NCBI GenBank assembly: GCA_910585825.1
Contig: CAJUEY010000035.1
Coordinates: forward strand, 1 to 28,537
DNA length: 28,537 bases
Source of the DNA: an uncultured Lachnospiraceae bacterium
Lineage (GTDB): Bacteria > Bacillota > Clostridia > Lachnospirales > Lachnospiraceae
Reading direction: 5' to 3'
Part shown: piece by piece, positions 28,482 through 28,537 of the stretch
Position numbering within the stretch: position 1 is the first letter of the stretch
How the letters are laid out: every line of letters begins with the position of its first letter
The notes under the pieces: generated by a model
What the model was told of the DNA's origin: nothing
Databases searched by the model: none
What the model saw: the letters and a program-made list of their open reading frames with translations, nothing else
Made by a program: the position numbers and the translations under genes

Positions 28482-28537
28482 AACACTGCTGAAACAGTCT
28501 ATGCGTATGTGGATTATGAGCCAAAAGATAATGAATA
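28482..28537 (+). CDS. open frame running off the window (partial, unidentified)
   Basis: The frame read from 28482 is open to the end and gives NTAETVYAYVDYEPKDNE, which has protein-like composition; the same frame stays open upstream into the last codons of the rlmD-like gene. No ribosome binding site or obvious start is seen. It could be the start of a new gene with an alternative start codon overlapping rlmD, or a coincidence. I do not recognise it. Confidence 0.25.

Overview
The window is about 28.5 kb of low-to-mid GC Gram-positive chromosome. It looks like a Clostridia genome of the Lachnospiraceae type. The pointers are strong AGGAGG ribosome binding sites, tRNA genes with no encoded CCA, a zinc-type S14, a four-cysteine adenylate kinase, a KOW-domain RNA-binding protein between map and infA, an unusually long L17, and an AroE of the YdiB type next to a type I dehydroquinase. 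Genus cannot be fixed from the sequence alone.

Layout. 1-45 may be the last codons of an upstream gene. 73-301 is a tRNA cluster (Asn-GTT, Glu-TTC, Cys-GCA) followed by a terminator-like hairpin. 478-2130 holds aroE(ydiB-like)-aroD behind a sigma-A type promoter. 2140-19161 is a canonical S10-spc-alpha ribosomal protein supercluster: rpsJ-rplC-rplD-rplW-rplB-rpsS-rplV-rpsC-rplP-rpmC-rpsQ, rplN-rplX-rplE-rpsN-rpsH-rplF-rplR-rpsE-rpmD-rplO-secY, adk-map-KOW-infA, and rpmJ-rpsM-rpsK-rpsD-rpoA-rplQ. It has a strong promoter before rpsJ, an internal extended -10 promoter before rpmJ, and a strong intrinsic terminator after rplQ. Next come a noncanonical lgt (+), and a minus-strand set mutS2 -> OmpR-type response regulator -> HAMP histidine kinase that converges on lgt. 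A divergent plus-strand set follows: a membrane-anchored degenerate HtrA-like protein, a YhaM-like OB/HD ribonuclease and an RlmD-like rRNA m5U methyltransferase. The last 57 bases hold an open frame that runs off the window.

How it works together. The central block makes ribosomes and couples them to secretion (secY), nucleotide balance (adk), N-terminal methionine removal (map), initiation (infA) and RNA polymerase alpha (rpoA). Flanking genes also touch RNA or ribosomes: mutS2 (Smr family, ribosome collision in B. subtilis), yhaM-like RNase, rlmD-like methyltransferase and tRNAs.

The genes are mostly ordinary; the untranslated RNA between them is the interesting part. A 224-nt rpsJ leader folds into a clear multibranch structure. 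A family of composite stem-loops sits at an almost fixed distance from the Shine-Dalgarno of rpsS, rplN and rpmJ (tandem in the last). A second element with a C(UUCG)G hairpin, its following hairpin and its Shine-Dalgarno recurs upstream of rplB and the yhaM-like gene. The rpoA-rplQ spacer is closed by a helix that reaches into the rplQ Shine-Dalgarno. Three tandem 42-bp repeats precede adk. These are the best candidates for undescribed regulation. At protein level, the HtrA-like protein lacks its catalytic aspartate and the Lgt-like protein has tyrosine where the essential histidine is expected.
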